This document shows, one piece after another, positions 1-8,741 of a DNA stretch of 33,645 bases. Where the stretch lies: contig CAMYJT010000004.1 of the NCBI GenBank assembly GCA_947258785.1, positions 1-33,645 of the forward strand, read 5' to 3'. The stretch comes from an uncultured Gammaproteobacteria bacterium. GTDB taxonomy: Bacteria; Pseudomonadota; Gammaproteobacteria; Arenicellales; JAANXG01. The first letter of the stretch is position 1. Each line of letters opens with the position of its first letter. The notes under the pieces were generated by a model, which saw nothing but the letters and a program-made list of their open reading frames with translations, was not told where the DNA came from and did no database searches. A program made the position numbers and the translations under genes.

Positions 1-117
1 CAGTGGCTCCTTTCTTTCTGAGGATGATTTCATTCGCAAGAACCATCCAATCAAAGATCGTGAGCCACTTCAAATTTCAACTGGATTTGGGACACCCTCC
101 CTGAATAGACTAGAGTC

Positions 118-135
118 GGTCACATTCTGGTCACA
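118..135. repeat. 18-bp motif copy 1 (GGTCACATTCTGGTCACA)
   Basis: This 18-bp sequence recurs with one mismatch at 2569-2586 and with three changes at 2539-2556, always in the same orientation. Each copy is itself two GGTCA(C/T)A half-units spaced 11 bp apart, about one helical turn, which is typical of a protein-binding iteron. The outer pair brackets the toxin-antitoxin genes and the transposase gene. It may mark transposase-binding ends of related insertion sequences, but the outer copies are direct rather than inverted, so they are not simple ends of one element. Confidence 0.6.
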
Positions 136-226
136 TGAGAATCGTTGAAAGATTTCGAACTGCGCACGCTATTTCAGGCTGTGGAGGGTGTTCCACGCCG
201 ACATCACAACCTTACGATTATGCTGC

Positions 227-255
227 TTGACTTGATTATCGGTGTTCGATAACTT
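227..255 (+). promoter_or_regulatory. higBA promoter with palindromic operator
   Basis: A -35 box TTGACT (227-232) lies 17 bp from TAACTT (250-255). Between them is a perfect inverted repeat, TTATCG-N5-CGATAA (236-252). An operator between the -35 and -10 boxes is where an autorepressing antitoxin such as HigA would bind. The predicted start point is close to position 262, the first base of the toxin ATG, and no Shine-Dalgarno sequence is visible upstream, so the transcript may be leaderless. HigA as the binder is inferred. Confidence 0.6.
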
Positions 256-261
256 ATAAAC

Positions 262-555
262 ATGATAGAGAGCTTTGGCGACCAGTTGGCCGAGGACCTA
301 TTTGACGATAAGCGCACAACTGCGACCCGCCGTTTTCCGCCAGAGCTAAGGCGTGTAACACGTCGAAAGTTGCTTTATCTCTACGATGCGGCTGATCTAA
401 AGGACCTACGCAGCCCGCCTGGTAATAGACTGGAACTATTGAAGGGCAGATGGAAAGACTATCACTCTATCCGGATAAATGATCAATGGCGCGTCATCTT
501 TCGATGGGAGAGTGGCGCAGCGCATGATGTACGAATAGTTGATTATCACGATTAG
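262..555 (+). CDS. higB: HigB-type RelE/ParE-superfamily toxin
   Basis: A 97-residue protein with the typical HigB layout: a basic middle with two RR pairs (residues about 33-37), a PPGNRLELLKG segment and the SIRINDQWRVIFRW core shared by the 'plasmid maintenance system killer' family. Members are ribosome-dependent mRNA interferases that cut translated mRNA and slow growth until neutralised by HigA. The length matches the family. Toxin-first order, with the antitoxin starting 25 bp after the toxin stop, is the hallmark of higBA loci. No Shine-Dalgarno motif precedes the ATG. Base composition is more AT-rich than the core genes to the right, consistent with acquired DNA. Family assignment is firm; toxicity is inferred. 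Confidence 0.9.
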   Translation: MIESFGDQLAEDLFDDKRTTATRRFPPELRRVTRRKLLYLYDAADLKDLRSPPGNRLELLKGRWKDYHSIRINDQWRVIFRWESGAAHDVRIVDYHD

Positions 556-579
556 TTACTTGAAAGAACGATTTTTCGA

Positions 580-846
580 ATGAGGTTACCAAAAAATCCG
601 TTTCATCCAGGCGAAATATTGTTAGAGGAATTCCTTGAACCTGGGGGTATAAGCCAGACCGCCTTTGCGGAAAAATTGGGGTGGACGCGAACGCGGTTAA
701 ACGAACTCATCAAGGGAAAACGTGGAATTACGGCGGATGCTGCATTGGATCTGGCAAAGGCTCTTAATACTTCTCCCAAGCTTTGGATGAACTTGCAAGC
801 CACATGGGATTTAACTCAGGCCGCTAAGCGACGACGGGTGGCATAA
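580..846 (+). CDS. higA: HigA-type antitoxin, XRE-family DNA-binding protein
   Basis: An 88-residue protein of the HigA family. It opens with NPFHPGEILLEEFLEP, the conserved N-terminal signature, followed by a helix-turn-helix (ISQTAFAEKLGWTRTRLNELIKGKR, split by the turn at about residues 34-37) and a C-terminal helical dimerisation region with LWMNLQATWDL. HigA binds and neutralises HigB and represses its own operon through the HTH; the palindrome at 236-252 is the obvious candidate site. The start is ATG at 580, 25 bp after higB. It ends with a basic KRRRVA tail. The pair appears intact. Confidence 0.9.
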   Translation: MRLPKNPFHPGEILLEEFLEPGGISQTAFAEKLGWTRTRLNELIKGKRGITADAALDLAKALNTSPKLWMNLQATWDLTQAAKRRRVA

Positions 847-1071
847 GAGCGATTGTCTGTGCCTGTCTGTCCCGAAAACTCATGCGGCCTTCGGCAGCTG
901 TCCTGGTCCAGCGAAAGTTTGCTCCCAAGCTTGCACGGCAATTGACCACAATAAGCCGGCGTTAGTCCCCCCCATCTTCTCAGCGCGGAGCGTGCTATTC
1001 GCGCACCTTCTCATACATCTGGAAACAAAGAACGAGCCAGCGTGCAATCGCTACAAACGAGTGCCGTCGAT

Positions 1072-1097
1072 GCCCACTAGCTCCGAAGCGAGTGGGC
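1072..1097 (-). terminator. hairpin at the transposase 3' end
   Basis: Perfect 7-bp arms GCCCACT/AGTGGGC enclose a 12-nt loop and touch the transposase stop codon (TAG, complement of 1097-1099). No T-run follows on the minus strand, so it is a terminator-like hairpin or mRNA-stabilising structure rather than a clear intrinsic terminator. Confidence 0.35.
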
Positions 1098-2422
1098 TAC
1101 GCGTCACGTCTCAATGCAACGATCGGCAGGTGCTTCCGACCCCAATAATAACGCACATCAAGCCGAATTCGAGCACCACAGTGGCCCGCGACCGGCGCGT
1201 GCGGAGATGCGCATCGTGCGGTACGCGGCCACCGTGCCCGCGGCTCGAATCGAGGACGTTCACACGCGAGCCGCAGCTCATGATATACCTCGTTGGGCGT
1301 CTTGCCATCGAGCGCTGAATGTGGGCGACTTTGATTGTACCAGTCGGTATGCCAAGTAAGCTCCCTGTAGAAAGGGTCTCTGCGAAATGGCACGACGATG
1401 ACGCGCGTGCATTCGTTCTTCAAACTCAGAATGAATCGCTCGATCACCGCGATACTCCCGCGTTGACCAACAGCGCCGAAGCGGGGCTTGATGCCCTTGC
1501 GATCACACCAAGTCTTGAATACGTCACACCAGAACTGCGGGCCCTTGTCACAGATGAGGTATTTTGGTGCGGCACCTGTGTTGCGAATGGCGCATTCGAG
1601 GAAGCACTGAACCGATACGGATGTGGGATTGTCCCTGAATGTTGCAATACCCATCACGCGTCGCGAGTAGTGGTCGATGACCACCGCCACCCACCAGCAG
1701 AACGGCCAGCACTGGGGTAGGGCGAACGGTGTCCAAAAACCTAGCGATGTCGGAACAGCGGTAAGGTCGATGTGCCAGATATGGTTAGGACGCTTGGCGG
1801 TGACGACGCGAGTAGGCGAGGCCGGATCCACAGGGTCGTGGTGTTGGTCTTCTTTCAAGATCCGTCCAACCGTCGTTGCGCCCAGATGCAGTCCTGCCCG
1901 GCACAGGGTGTCGGCGATCTTGACCTTGCCCATGGCCGGGCTCAGGGTTTTCAGCCGTTGCACGATGTAGCGGACGAAGTCCGGGAACTTATTTACCGGC
2001 TCGCGCAGTTGCAACAGTGCATCGGGGCCTTGTTCATTGATGCGTTTCATCCACGATGCGATCGTGGTCGGTGTGACGAGGAAGGTGTCGGCCGTTTGTT
2101 TAAGCGACCAGCCTCGCGCGGCGCGAAGCTCGAGGATCGCCATGCGCTCATGAGGGCCGTAATGCGGCCGCCGCTGAGGCGCGATCTGCGCTATGCGGGT
2201 GTCCTTGATGCGGAGTTCTTCGTGCAGCAGGGCGCACTCCTCAAGCAGCCGGTCGTTTTCCGCTGCGAGTCGCACGCGGGCGTTGATGTTGTCGGCGGCC
2301 CAGGCACGCGCGTACACGATGGCGTAGTGTGCTAGCGAGATAACGTGAACGACCGCCGACTGCACGCAGCCCGGCCAGCCCTTGGGAAGCGGGATCCGTG
2401 GCGGTTGTGGTTTGGCGAGCAT
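1097..2422 (-). CDS. DD(35)E integrase-core transposase (IS3/IS481-like)
   Basis: A 441-residue transposase. Residues about 50-80 look coiled-coil, about 90-130 form an IS3/IS481-like helix-turn-helix (HERMAILELRAARGWSLKQT region), and the rve integrase core follows. Likely catalytic residues are D219 (HIDLTAV), D292 (ICDKGPQF) and E328 (IERFILSLKNE), with exactly 35 residues between the second D and the E. A WYNQSRPHSALDGKTPNEV segment closes the core, and the C-terminal tail ends in a GRKHLPIVALRR-like motif that I associate with a group of stand-alone integrase-core transposases. The frame is open and all three acidic residues are present, so it may be active. I could not find matching inverted termini, so the element's borders are undefined. 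Confidence 0.85.
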   Translation of the reverse strand: MLAKPQPPRIPLPKGWPGCVQSAVVHVISLAHYAIVYARAWAADNINARVRLAAENDRLLEECALLHEELRIKDTRIAQIAPQRRPHYGPHERMAILELRAARGWSLKQTADTFLVTPTTIASWMKRINEQGPDALLQLREPVNKFPDFVRYIVQRLKTLSPAMGKVKIADTLCRAGLHLGATTVGRILKEDQHHDPVDPASPTRVVTAKRPNHIWHIDLTAVPTSLGFWTPFALPQCWPFCWWVAVVIDHYSRRVMGIATFRDNPTSVSVQCFLECAIRNTGAAPKYLICDKGPQFWCDVFKTWCDRKGIKPRFGAVGQRGSIAVIERFILSLKNECTRVIVVPFRRDPFYRELTWHTDWYNQSRPHSALDGKTPNEVYHELRLACERPRFEPRARWPRTARCASPHAPVAGHCGARIRLDVRYYWGRKHLPIVALRRDA

Positions 2423-2538
2423 CGCGGCCTCCGAAATTGGGTTCTTAGGAATACGACCTCGGAGGATATAATAAGGACAACTGATTCAGAACCTTACGGT
2501 CCTGAGGCGACCCGAAAGATTCGGTGGACCAGCACACC

Positions 2539-2586
2539 GGTCACACTCCGGTCATACGGAATTGGCTCAGTCACATTCTGGTCACA
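2539..2586. repeat. 18-bp motif copies 2 and 3
   Basis: GGTCACACTCCGGTCATA (2539-2556) and AGTCACATTCTGGTCACA (2569-2586) are tandem variants of the motif at 118-135, offset by 30 bp. They lie about 120-160 bp upstream of the transposase start on its promoter side, where a transposase would bind the end of an insertion sequence. Their position suggests the right boundary of the mobile segment is near 2590. Confidence 0.55.
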
Positions 2587-2634
2587 CTGGAAACGGAGAG
2601 GAGAGAGGCAAGTCAGTTAAGTCCTTGATTTAAT

Positions 2635-2711
2635 TGGCGCGCCCGGAGGGACTCGAACCCCCGACCACCTGGTTCGAAGCCAGGTACTCTATCCAGCTGA
2701 GCTACGGGCGC
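2635..2711 (-). tRNA. tRNA-Arg (anticodon UCG)
   Basis: Read on the minus strand the 77-nt gene folds as a full cloverleaf. The acceptor stem GCGCCCG/CGGGCGC is perfect, the D-arm begins GCTCAGCTGGATAGAG, the anticodon stem CCTGG/CCAGG holds the loop CTTCGAA (anticodon UCG, reading CGA arginine codons), and the T-arm contains GGTTCGAGTCC. The discriminator is G and the CCA end is encoded (complement of 2635-2637). It closely resembles gammaproteobacterial tRNA-Arg genes. Its 3' end faces the toxin/transposase block. Confidence 0.97.
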
Positions 2712-2733
2712 GGTGTTGAAACATAAAGTCCGG

Positions 2734-2739
2734 AGTATA
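2734..2739 (-). promoter_or_regulatory. possible -10 box for tRNA-Arg
   Basis: TATACT on the minus strand lies 22 bp before the 5' end of the tRNA. The region 17 bp further upstream has no good -35 hexamer, so this is a weak candidate. The tRNA could also be co-transcribed from gatCAB, whose stop codon lies about 50 bp upstream. Confidence 0.3.
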
Positions 2740-2764
2740 AGCGGTCGTGTTGATTTGATTCACT

Positions 2765-4201
2765 TTATGCGTCGAGTTTTCGCTTTAAGATTTCGTTGAC
2801 CTGTTGCGGGTTGGCTTTACCTTTGGTGGCCTTCATCACCTGGCCGACAAAATATCCGAACACCTTGGTCTGACCACTTTTGTATTGCTCCTGTTGTTTT
2901 TCGGACTTTGCGAGCACTTCGTCAATAATCTTTTCGATCGCGCCGGCGTCGGTGATCTGTTTCAGCCCCTTCTTTTCGATGATCGTGTCGGTGTCCCCTT
3001 CGCCATTCCACATTGACTCGAAGATCTCCTTGGCGATTTTTCCCGAGATGGTACGGTCATGTATGCGGTCGATGAGCGTTGCCAGTTGTCCGGCGCCGAC
3101 GGGTGATTCCGTAATGTCTTTGTTCTCTTTGTTCAGGTAACCGGAGAGTTCGCCGGCGATCCAATTGGCAACCGTTTTCGCGCTGCCTTGGGTGGCCGAG
3201 GTAGCGGTTTCGAAATAGTCGGCCAGTTCTTTTGTCGCAGTCAACTGCACGGCATCTTCGTCGTTTAATCCGTATTGCTCGATAAATCTTTGCTTTTTCG
3301 CGTCCGGCAACTCCGGCAAACTGTTGCGCACCGAGTCGATGAAGTCGTCGTGCAGAATCATCGGTGGAAGGTCTGGGTCGGGGAAATAGCGATAATCGTG
3401 TGCTTCTTCCTTCGAGCGCATCGAGCGTGTTTCGTTTCGGTCGGGATCGTAGAGGCGGGTTTCCTGAATGATTTGCCCGCCGTCTTCCAGAATCTCGATC
3501 TGGCGCTCGATTTCATATTGGATGGCGCGCTCGATGAAACGGAACGAATTAATGTTTTTCAACTCGGTGCGTGTCCCCAGTTCCGTCTGCCCGAGCGGCC
3601 GTATGGACACGTTGGCGTCGCACCGAAACGATCCCTCCTGCATGTTGCCATCACAGATCTCTAGATAACGAACCAGCGTGTGCAGTTTCTTGAGGTAAGC
3701 GATCGCCTCCTGCGGCGAGCGCATGTCCGGTTCCGAGACGATTTCGAGTAGCGGTGTGCCGGCGCGGTTCAAGTCAATACCGGTCATGCCGTGGTAATCC
3801 TCGTGCAGGGACTTGCCGGCGTCTTCCTCGAGATGAGCGCGGGTGATGCCGATGCGCTTGTCGTTGCCATTGGTGCTGATGGTCAGGTGCCCGCCGCCGA
3901 CGATGGGCAGTTCGTATTGACTGATTTGGTAGCCTTTCGGCAGATCTGGGTAAAAATAATTCTTGCGCGCGAAAATCGAGGTCTGATTGATTCGCGCCGC
4001 GACCGCGAGGCCAAATTTGACCGCCATCCGCGCCGCCTCCGAGTTCATCACCGGCAACACGCCGGGCAGGGCGATGTCCACGGCGCAGGCTTGGGTATTG
4101 GGCGCGGACCCGAAGCGGGTGGCGGCGCCGGAAAAGATCTTGCTGCGGGTCAGCAGTTGCACATGCACCTCCAGACCAATAACCGGTTCCCACGTGGTCA
4201 T
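2765..4201 (-). CDS. gatB: Asp-tRNA(Asn)/Glu-tRNA(Gln) amidotransferase subunit B
   Basis: A 478-residue GatB, the usual length. GatB binds the misacylated tRNA and phosphorylates the Glu or Asp side chain before amidation with ammonia channelled from GatA. The N-terminal catalytic cradle starts [13 protein letters not shown] and contains the conserved [15 protein letters not shown] and [13 protein letters not shown] segments. A helical region and a YqeY-like tail follow from about residue 350, ending at [16 protein letters not shown] at 4201 is preceded by an AGAGGT ribosome site. It lies 34 bp after gatA, last of three co-directional subunit genes. Confidence 0.97.
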   Translation of the reverse strand: MTTWEPVIGLEVHVQLLTRSKIFSGAATRFGSAPNTQACAVDIALPGVLPVMNSEAARMAVKFGLAVAARINQTSIFARKNYFYPDLPKGYQISQYELPIVGGGHLTISTNGNDKRIGITRAHLEEDAGKSLHEDYHGMTGIDLNRAGTPLLEIVSEPDMRSPQEAIAYLKKLHTLVRYLEICDGNMQEGSFRCDANVSIRPLGQTELGTRTELKNINSFRFIERAIQYEIERQIEILEDGGQIIQETRLYDPDRNETRSMRSKEEAHDYRYFPDPDLPPMILHDDFIDSVRNSLPELPDAKKQRFIEQYGLNDEDAVQLTATKELADYFETATSATQGSAKTVANWIAGELSGYLNKENKDITESPVGAGQLATLIDRIHDRTISGKIAKEIFESMWNGEGDTDTIIEKKGLKQITDAGAIEKIIDEVLAKSEKQQEQYKSGQTKVFGYFVGQVMKATKGKANPQQVNEILKRKLDA

Positions 4202-4235
4202 GGTTGACCTCTGTCGGCGTGTCGTGCAGCCGCGC

Positions 4236-5693
4236 TCATGAGGTGTAACCCGGTGGTGAGCGCCGGTGCCAGTCTGTCCCCATCTGAAGGCGATGGGCGA
4301 AGTTGAGGATCTGCGGTTCGTCGAAGTAGCGGCCGATGATGTGCAATCCCACCGGCATTCCGTCGCCGCTGAGACCCGCCGGGATCGAGATGGCCGGTAA
4401 ACCAGCCAGATTGGCCGAGATCGTGTAGATGTCGTTCAAGTACATGGCGATTGGGTCGTCGGTTTTCTCGCCCAGGGTGAACGCTGTGGTCGGGGTTGTG
4501 GGGCCCATGATGACGTCGCATTGCTCAAAGGCGCGCCGGAAATCATCAGCGATGAGCCGGCGCAGCTTCTGCGCCTTTAAATAATAGGCGTCGTAGTAGC
4601 CTGCCGACAGGGCATAGGTACCGATCATAATCCGCCGCTTGACCTCGGCGCCGAAGCCCTCCGCGCGGGTCTTCGCGTACATCTGGGTCAAGTCATCGTA
4701 CTGTTGGGTCCGATAACCATAACGGACGCCGTCGAAGCGCGACAAGTTCGACGACGCCTCAGACGGCGCGAGGACGTAATAACAGGGCACACACAAGGCG
4801 CTGTTCGGCAGGTCGACGTCCATCAGGCGGGCCCCCAACGCCTCGTAATGTGCCAGGGCCTCGCGTACGACCAGTTCGACTTGGCCATCCAGGCCTTGCC
4901 CAAAATACTGCTTGGGCAGGCCGATCTTCAGGCCGCTGATGTCCGCGGTCAGGGTTGCGGTGTAATCCGGCGTCTCTCGGTCGACGGAAGTCGAATCGCG
5001 CGGATCGAATCCAGCCGTGGCCTGCAGCAGTAGGGCGGCGTCTTGCGCCGAGCGGGTGAGCGGGCCGGCCTGATCGAGTGACGAGGCAAAGGCCACCATG
5101 CCATAACGCGAGACGCGGCCGTAACTGGGCTTGAACCCGGTGACCCCACAGAAGGACGCCGGCTGCCGGATCGAACCGCCGGTGTCGGTCCCGGTCGCGG
5201 CTGGGGCAAGTCCTGCGCTGACCGCGGCCGCGGAACCCCCGGAGCTGCCTCCCGGTACGCGGGACTCATCCCATGGGTTGGCAACGGGACCATAATAAGA
5301 GGTCTCGTTGGACGAGCCCATGGCAAATTCATCCATGTTGGTCTTGCCGAGTATCACCGTGTCCTGCTGCCGGAGCTTCTCGATCATCGTCGCGTTGTAA
5401 GGGGAGACGAAATTCGACAGGATGCGCGATCCACACGACGTCAACATGCCCTCGGTGCAAAAAATGTCTTTGTGCGCGATGGGAATGCCGGTGAGCGGTG
5501 CGGGTGTCCCACGGCCCAAGCGGCGGTCGGCAGCGCGCGCTTGGTCCAGGGCACGTTCCGCGTCTACCGTGATGAAGGCATTGAGTTGCCGGTGTAGGTC
5601 AATACGCTCAAGAAAATGCTGGGTCAGTTCGGTGCTGGACAGCTTCTGTTGTATCAGGTCTATACTGAGCTCGGTTAACGACTTGGTGTGCAC
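4236..5693 (-). CDS. gatA: Asp-tRNA(Asn)/Glu-tRNA(Gln) amidotransferase subunit A
   Basis: A 485-residue amidase-signature protein that hydrolyses glutamine to supply ammonia to GatB. The Ser-cisSer-Lys triad is visible: lysine in IPIAHKDIF, the cis-serine in the glycine/serine-rich [14 protein letters not shown] stretch, and the nucleophile in [13 protein letters not shown]. The start is a GTG at 5693 with AGGG seven bases upstream. gatC ends 79 bp upstream and gatB follows after 34 bp, so the three subunits are probably one transcript. Presence of the complex implies that Gln-tRNA and/or Asn-tRNA is made by transamidation; the synthetases are not in this window. Confidence 0.97.
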   Translation of the reverse strand: MHTKSLTELSIDLIQQKLSSTELTQHFLERIDLHRQLNAFITVDAERALDQARAADRRLGRGTPAPLTGIPIAHKDIFCTEGMLTSCGSRILSNFVSPYNATMIEKLRQQDTVILGKTNMDEFAMGSSNETSYYGPVANPWDESRVPGGSSGGSAAAVSAGLAPAATGTDTGGSIRQPASFCGVTGFKPSYGRVSRYGMVAFASSLDQAGPLTRSAQDAALLLQATAGFDPRDSTSVDRETPDYTATLTADISGLKIGLPKQYFGQGLDGQVELVVREALAHYEALGARLMDVDLPNSALCVPCYYVLAPSEASSNLSRFDGVRYGYRTQQYDDLTQMYAKTRAEGFGAEVKRRIMIGTYALSAGYYDAYYLKAQKLRRLIADDFRRAFEQCDVIMGPTTPTTAFTLGEKTDDPIAMYLNDIYTISANLAGLPAISIPAGLSGDGMPVGLHIIGRYFDEPQILNFAHRLQMGTDWHRRSPPGYTS

Positions 5694-5772
5694 AGCTTGG
5701 CCCTACTCGCAGCTCAGGCGGGTAAATCCCGGAGTAATTGTAATGTTTGGGGTGACCGCGCCGGAGGTGCGG

Positions 5773-6060
5773 TCATTCGATGACTCTCGGCACCAGATAC
5801 AGTCCCGCCTCCGTGGCTGGGGCGATGCGTTGAAATGATGCGCGCTGATCGGACTCCGTGACCTGGTCGTCGCGCAGGCGCAGCCGGCCGTCATGCGGGT
5901 GGGCAAGGGGTTCCACCCCTGTGGTATCGACCTGATTCATCTGTTCGATGAATCCCAGGATGCGGGACAGTTCGTCCGCATGCTGATCGATTTCGGAGTC
6001 GTCGAGTTCTAGGTGGGCAAGCTCGGCAATTTCTCGAACTGTTTGATGATCCAAAGCCAT
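5773..6060 (-). CDS. gatC: Asp-tRNA(Asn)/Glu-tRNA(Gln) amidotransferase subunit C
   Basis: A 95-residue GatC. This small subunit wraps around the GatA/GatB interface and stabilises the complex. It opens with DHQTVREIAELAHLELDD, the typical first helix. The middle FIEQMNQVDTTGVEPLAHP motif is characteristic, and the C-terminal part (residue 86 onward) reads GLYLVPRVIE, close to the usual YLVPKVIE ending. It is the first gene of the gatCAB unit and diverges from mreB across a 120-bp intergenic region. Confidence 0.95.
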   Translation of the reverse strand: MALDHQTVREIAELAHLELDDSEIDQHADELSRILGFIEQMNQVDTTGVEPLAHPHDGRLRLRDDQVTESDQRASFQRIAPATEAGLYLVPRVIE

Positions 6061-6116
6061 ATCTGTGCAACAATCTATACTTCAAATGCGCCAAGGTACC
6101 ATATCCTGTGGCCAGG

Positions 6117-6145
6117 TTGAACACGCCGTACCCCGTTGATACAGT
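6117..6145 (+). promoter_or_regulatory. sigma-70-type promoter for the mreB operon
   Basis: TTGAAC (6117-6122) and TACAGT (6140-6145) are separated by exactly 17 bp. The predicted start near 6152 leaves a leader of about 29 nt before the mreB ATG. It is the best-scoring promoter by eye in the mreB-gatC divergent region. No comparably good one was found for gatC. Confidence 0.5.
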
Positions 6146-6171
6146 ACGCCGGTTTTATCCGAGCCCTCTAG

Positions 6172-7230
<1,059 letters not shown>

Positions 7231-7401
7231 ACCGGGGGACAGTGGATGCCGCGGCCCGTCGTAGCGTTCGTTGATGACACTTGCCCTGGCTGGGGTGTTG
7301 TTGGGGAGTGACCACGCGGCTGACGTCGATACACGTCTTCGGTTATGCGTTAATTCCTAACGCCGGGGCCAACTTGACGCCCGTGCGGCCGCGGAGCTGA
7401 A

Positions 7402-8262
7402 ATGGCGGCCCGAGATTCGCGCGCGCGTTCTCCTGATTTTCTTCGCCTCGTTCTGCTCATCTGTTTATCCGTAGTCGTGATGCTGGCTGATAAACGCACC
7501 GAATACATGCAGGGGGTGCGTTCGACGCTTGCCTTGTTGGTGACGCCGATTCAGGTCATCGCCGGGACCCCGGATCGCATCGGTAGTTGGATTCAGCAGC
7601 TGTTTGCTTCCGAGGAGAATCTCAACGAGGCCTATGAGCGCCTGCAGGGCGAGCACATGAAGTTGCGGGCCAGGTTGCAGCGGATGCAGGCCCTGGAGGC
7701 CGAAAACGCCAGTCTGCGGCGCTTACTTGCGGCGGCGGAGAAGGTCCCGGATCAGGTGCTCATGGCGGAGCTGATCGACGTGAGTCTGGACCCGTACACC
7801 CACAAGCTGATCGTCAATCGAGGATTAACCGACGGAATCTACGTGGGGCAGCCGGTGTTGGATCCCCAGGGCGTCATGGGACAGGTTACCGAGATCATGC
7901 CGTTTACGAGCGCAGTGACGCTGATCACCGATCCGAGTCACGCCACGCCGGTTCAAGTGGAGCGTAACGATCTGCGGGCGATCGCCTTCGGCACGGGTCG
8001 CTCGGACTCGTTGAGAATCTCTTATCTTACCCACAACTCGGACATTGAGATCGGCGATGTGCTGGTGACGTCGGGCATGGGGGGGCGTTTCCCGCTCGGT
8101 TATCCAGTTGCCGAAGTGTATGAGATCGTTCGTGACGCGAGCGAGGCGTTTCTCAGGATCAATGCGACACCAGTGGCCCGGCTGGAGCGGTCGAAACAAG
8201 TGTTATTGGTCTGGCAGGGCCTCGGCAAGGAATACTCCGGCGAGTTGAAGGAGGCCGAATGA
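7402..8262 (+). CDS. mreC: rod shape-determining protein MreC
   Basis: A 286-residue periplasmic scaffold of the elongasome that activates PBP2. A single N-terminal membrane segment (LRLVLLICLSVVVMLAD, about residues 13-30) is followed by a coiled coil (residues about 70-115, LNEAYERLQGEHMKLRARLQ and onward). The double beta-barrel domain follows, with the typical GLTDGIYVGQPVLDPQGVMG and VLVTSGMGGRFPLGYPVAEV motifs. GGAG six bases upstream supports ATG 7402. Its stop overlaps the mreD start in an ATGA, so the two are translationally coupled. Confidence 0.96.
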   Translation: MAARDSRARSPDFLRLVLLICLSVVVMLADKRTEYMQGVRSTLALLVTPIQVIAGTPDRIGSWIQQLFASEENLNEAYERLQGEHMKLRARLQRMQALEAENASLRRLLAAAEKVPDQVLMAELIDVSLDPYTHKLIVNRGLTDGIYVGQPVLDPQGVMGQVTEIMPFTSAVTLITDPSHATPVQVERNDLRAIAFGTGRSDSLRISYLTHNSDIEIGDVLVTSGMGGRFPLGYPVAEVYEIVRDASEAFLRINATPVARLERSKQVLLVWQGLGKEYSGELKEAE

Positions 8263-8741
8263 ACGGCGCGTGGCTGGTCATCGGGCTGACCATCGTGGTG
8301 GCGTTCATACTCAATCTGATTCCGGTCCCGGAATGGGCGTTGCCCTACCGTCCGGACTGGGTGGTGTTGGTGCTTATCTATTGGTGTTTGGCTACGCCGG
8401 ACCGGTTGAGCACCGGTGTCGGTTGGTTGGTCGGGCTTTTGATCGATGTCAGCAATGCCAATGTGTTGGGTCTGCACGCCCTCGGATTGGCCACGCTGGC
8501 CTATGTGACCACCCGTTTACACCTGCGTATCCGCATGTTTCCCTGGTGGCAGCAGTCACTCAGCGTGTTGGTACTGCTGATCGGTTACAAGGGCCTGGTG
8601 GGCTGGATGCGTAGTCTGTTCGGTGAACTGCAATTCGATTTGATGTACTGGATGCCCTGTCTGATCGGTGTGCTCATCTGGCCTTGGCTGTTCGTCATTT
8701 TGCGCGACATCCGGCGTTACGGAAGGCTATTCAGTGGATAA
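8259..8741 (+). CDS. mreD: rod shape-determining protein MreD
   Basis: A 160-residue integral membrane protein with five to six hydrophobic segments (GAWLVIGLTIVVAFILNLIP, DWVVLVLIYWCLA, and others), the standard size and topology of MreD. It links MreC to the membrane synthases. The family's VDVSNANVLGLHALGLA-like loop is present as LIDVSNANVLGLHALGLA. The start overlaps mreC (ATGA), and its end overlaps the GTG start of mrdA by 8 bp. The order mreC-mreD-mrdA-rodA is conserved in proteobacteria. Confidence 0.95.
   Translation: MNGAWLVIGLTIVVAFILNLIPVPEWALPYRPDWVVLVLIYWCLATPDRLSTGVGWLVGLLIDVSNANVLGLHALGLATLAYVTTRLHLRIRMFPWWQQSLSVLVLLIGYKGLVGWMRSLFGELQFDLMYWMPCLIGVLIWPWLFVILRDIRRYGRLFSG

Noticed and set aside
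1772..2335. A 187-codon plus-strand open frame opposite the transposase gene
   Set aside because: It is antisense to a protein with all three catalytic residues and shows no recognisable domain; the frame is open because of GC-rich codon bias.
847..2634. Terminal inverted repeats delimiting a complete insertion sequence
   Set aside because: I looked for an inverted match to the right-end motif (TGTGACCAGAATGTGAC) between higA and the transposase stop and found none.
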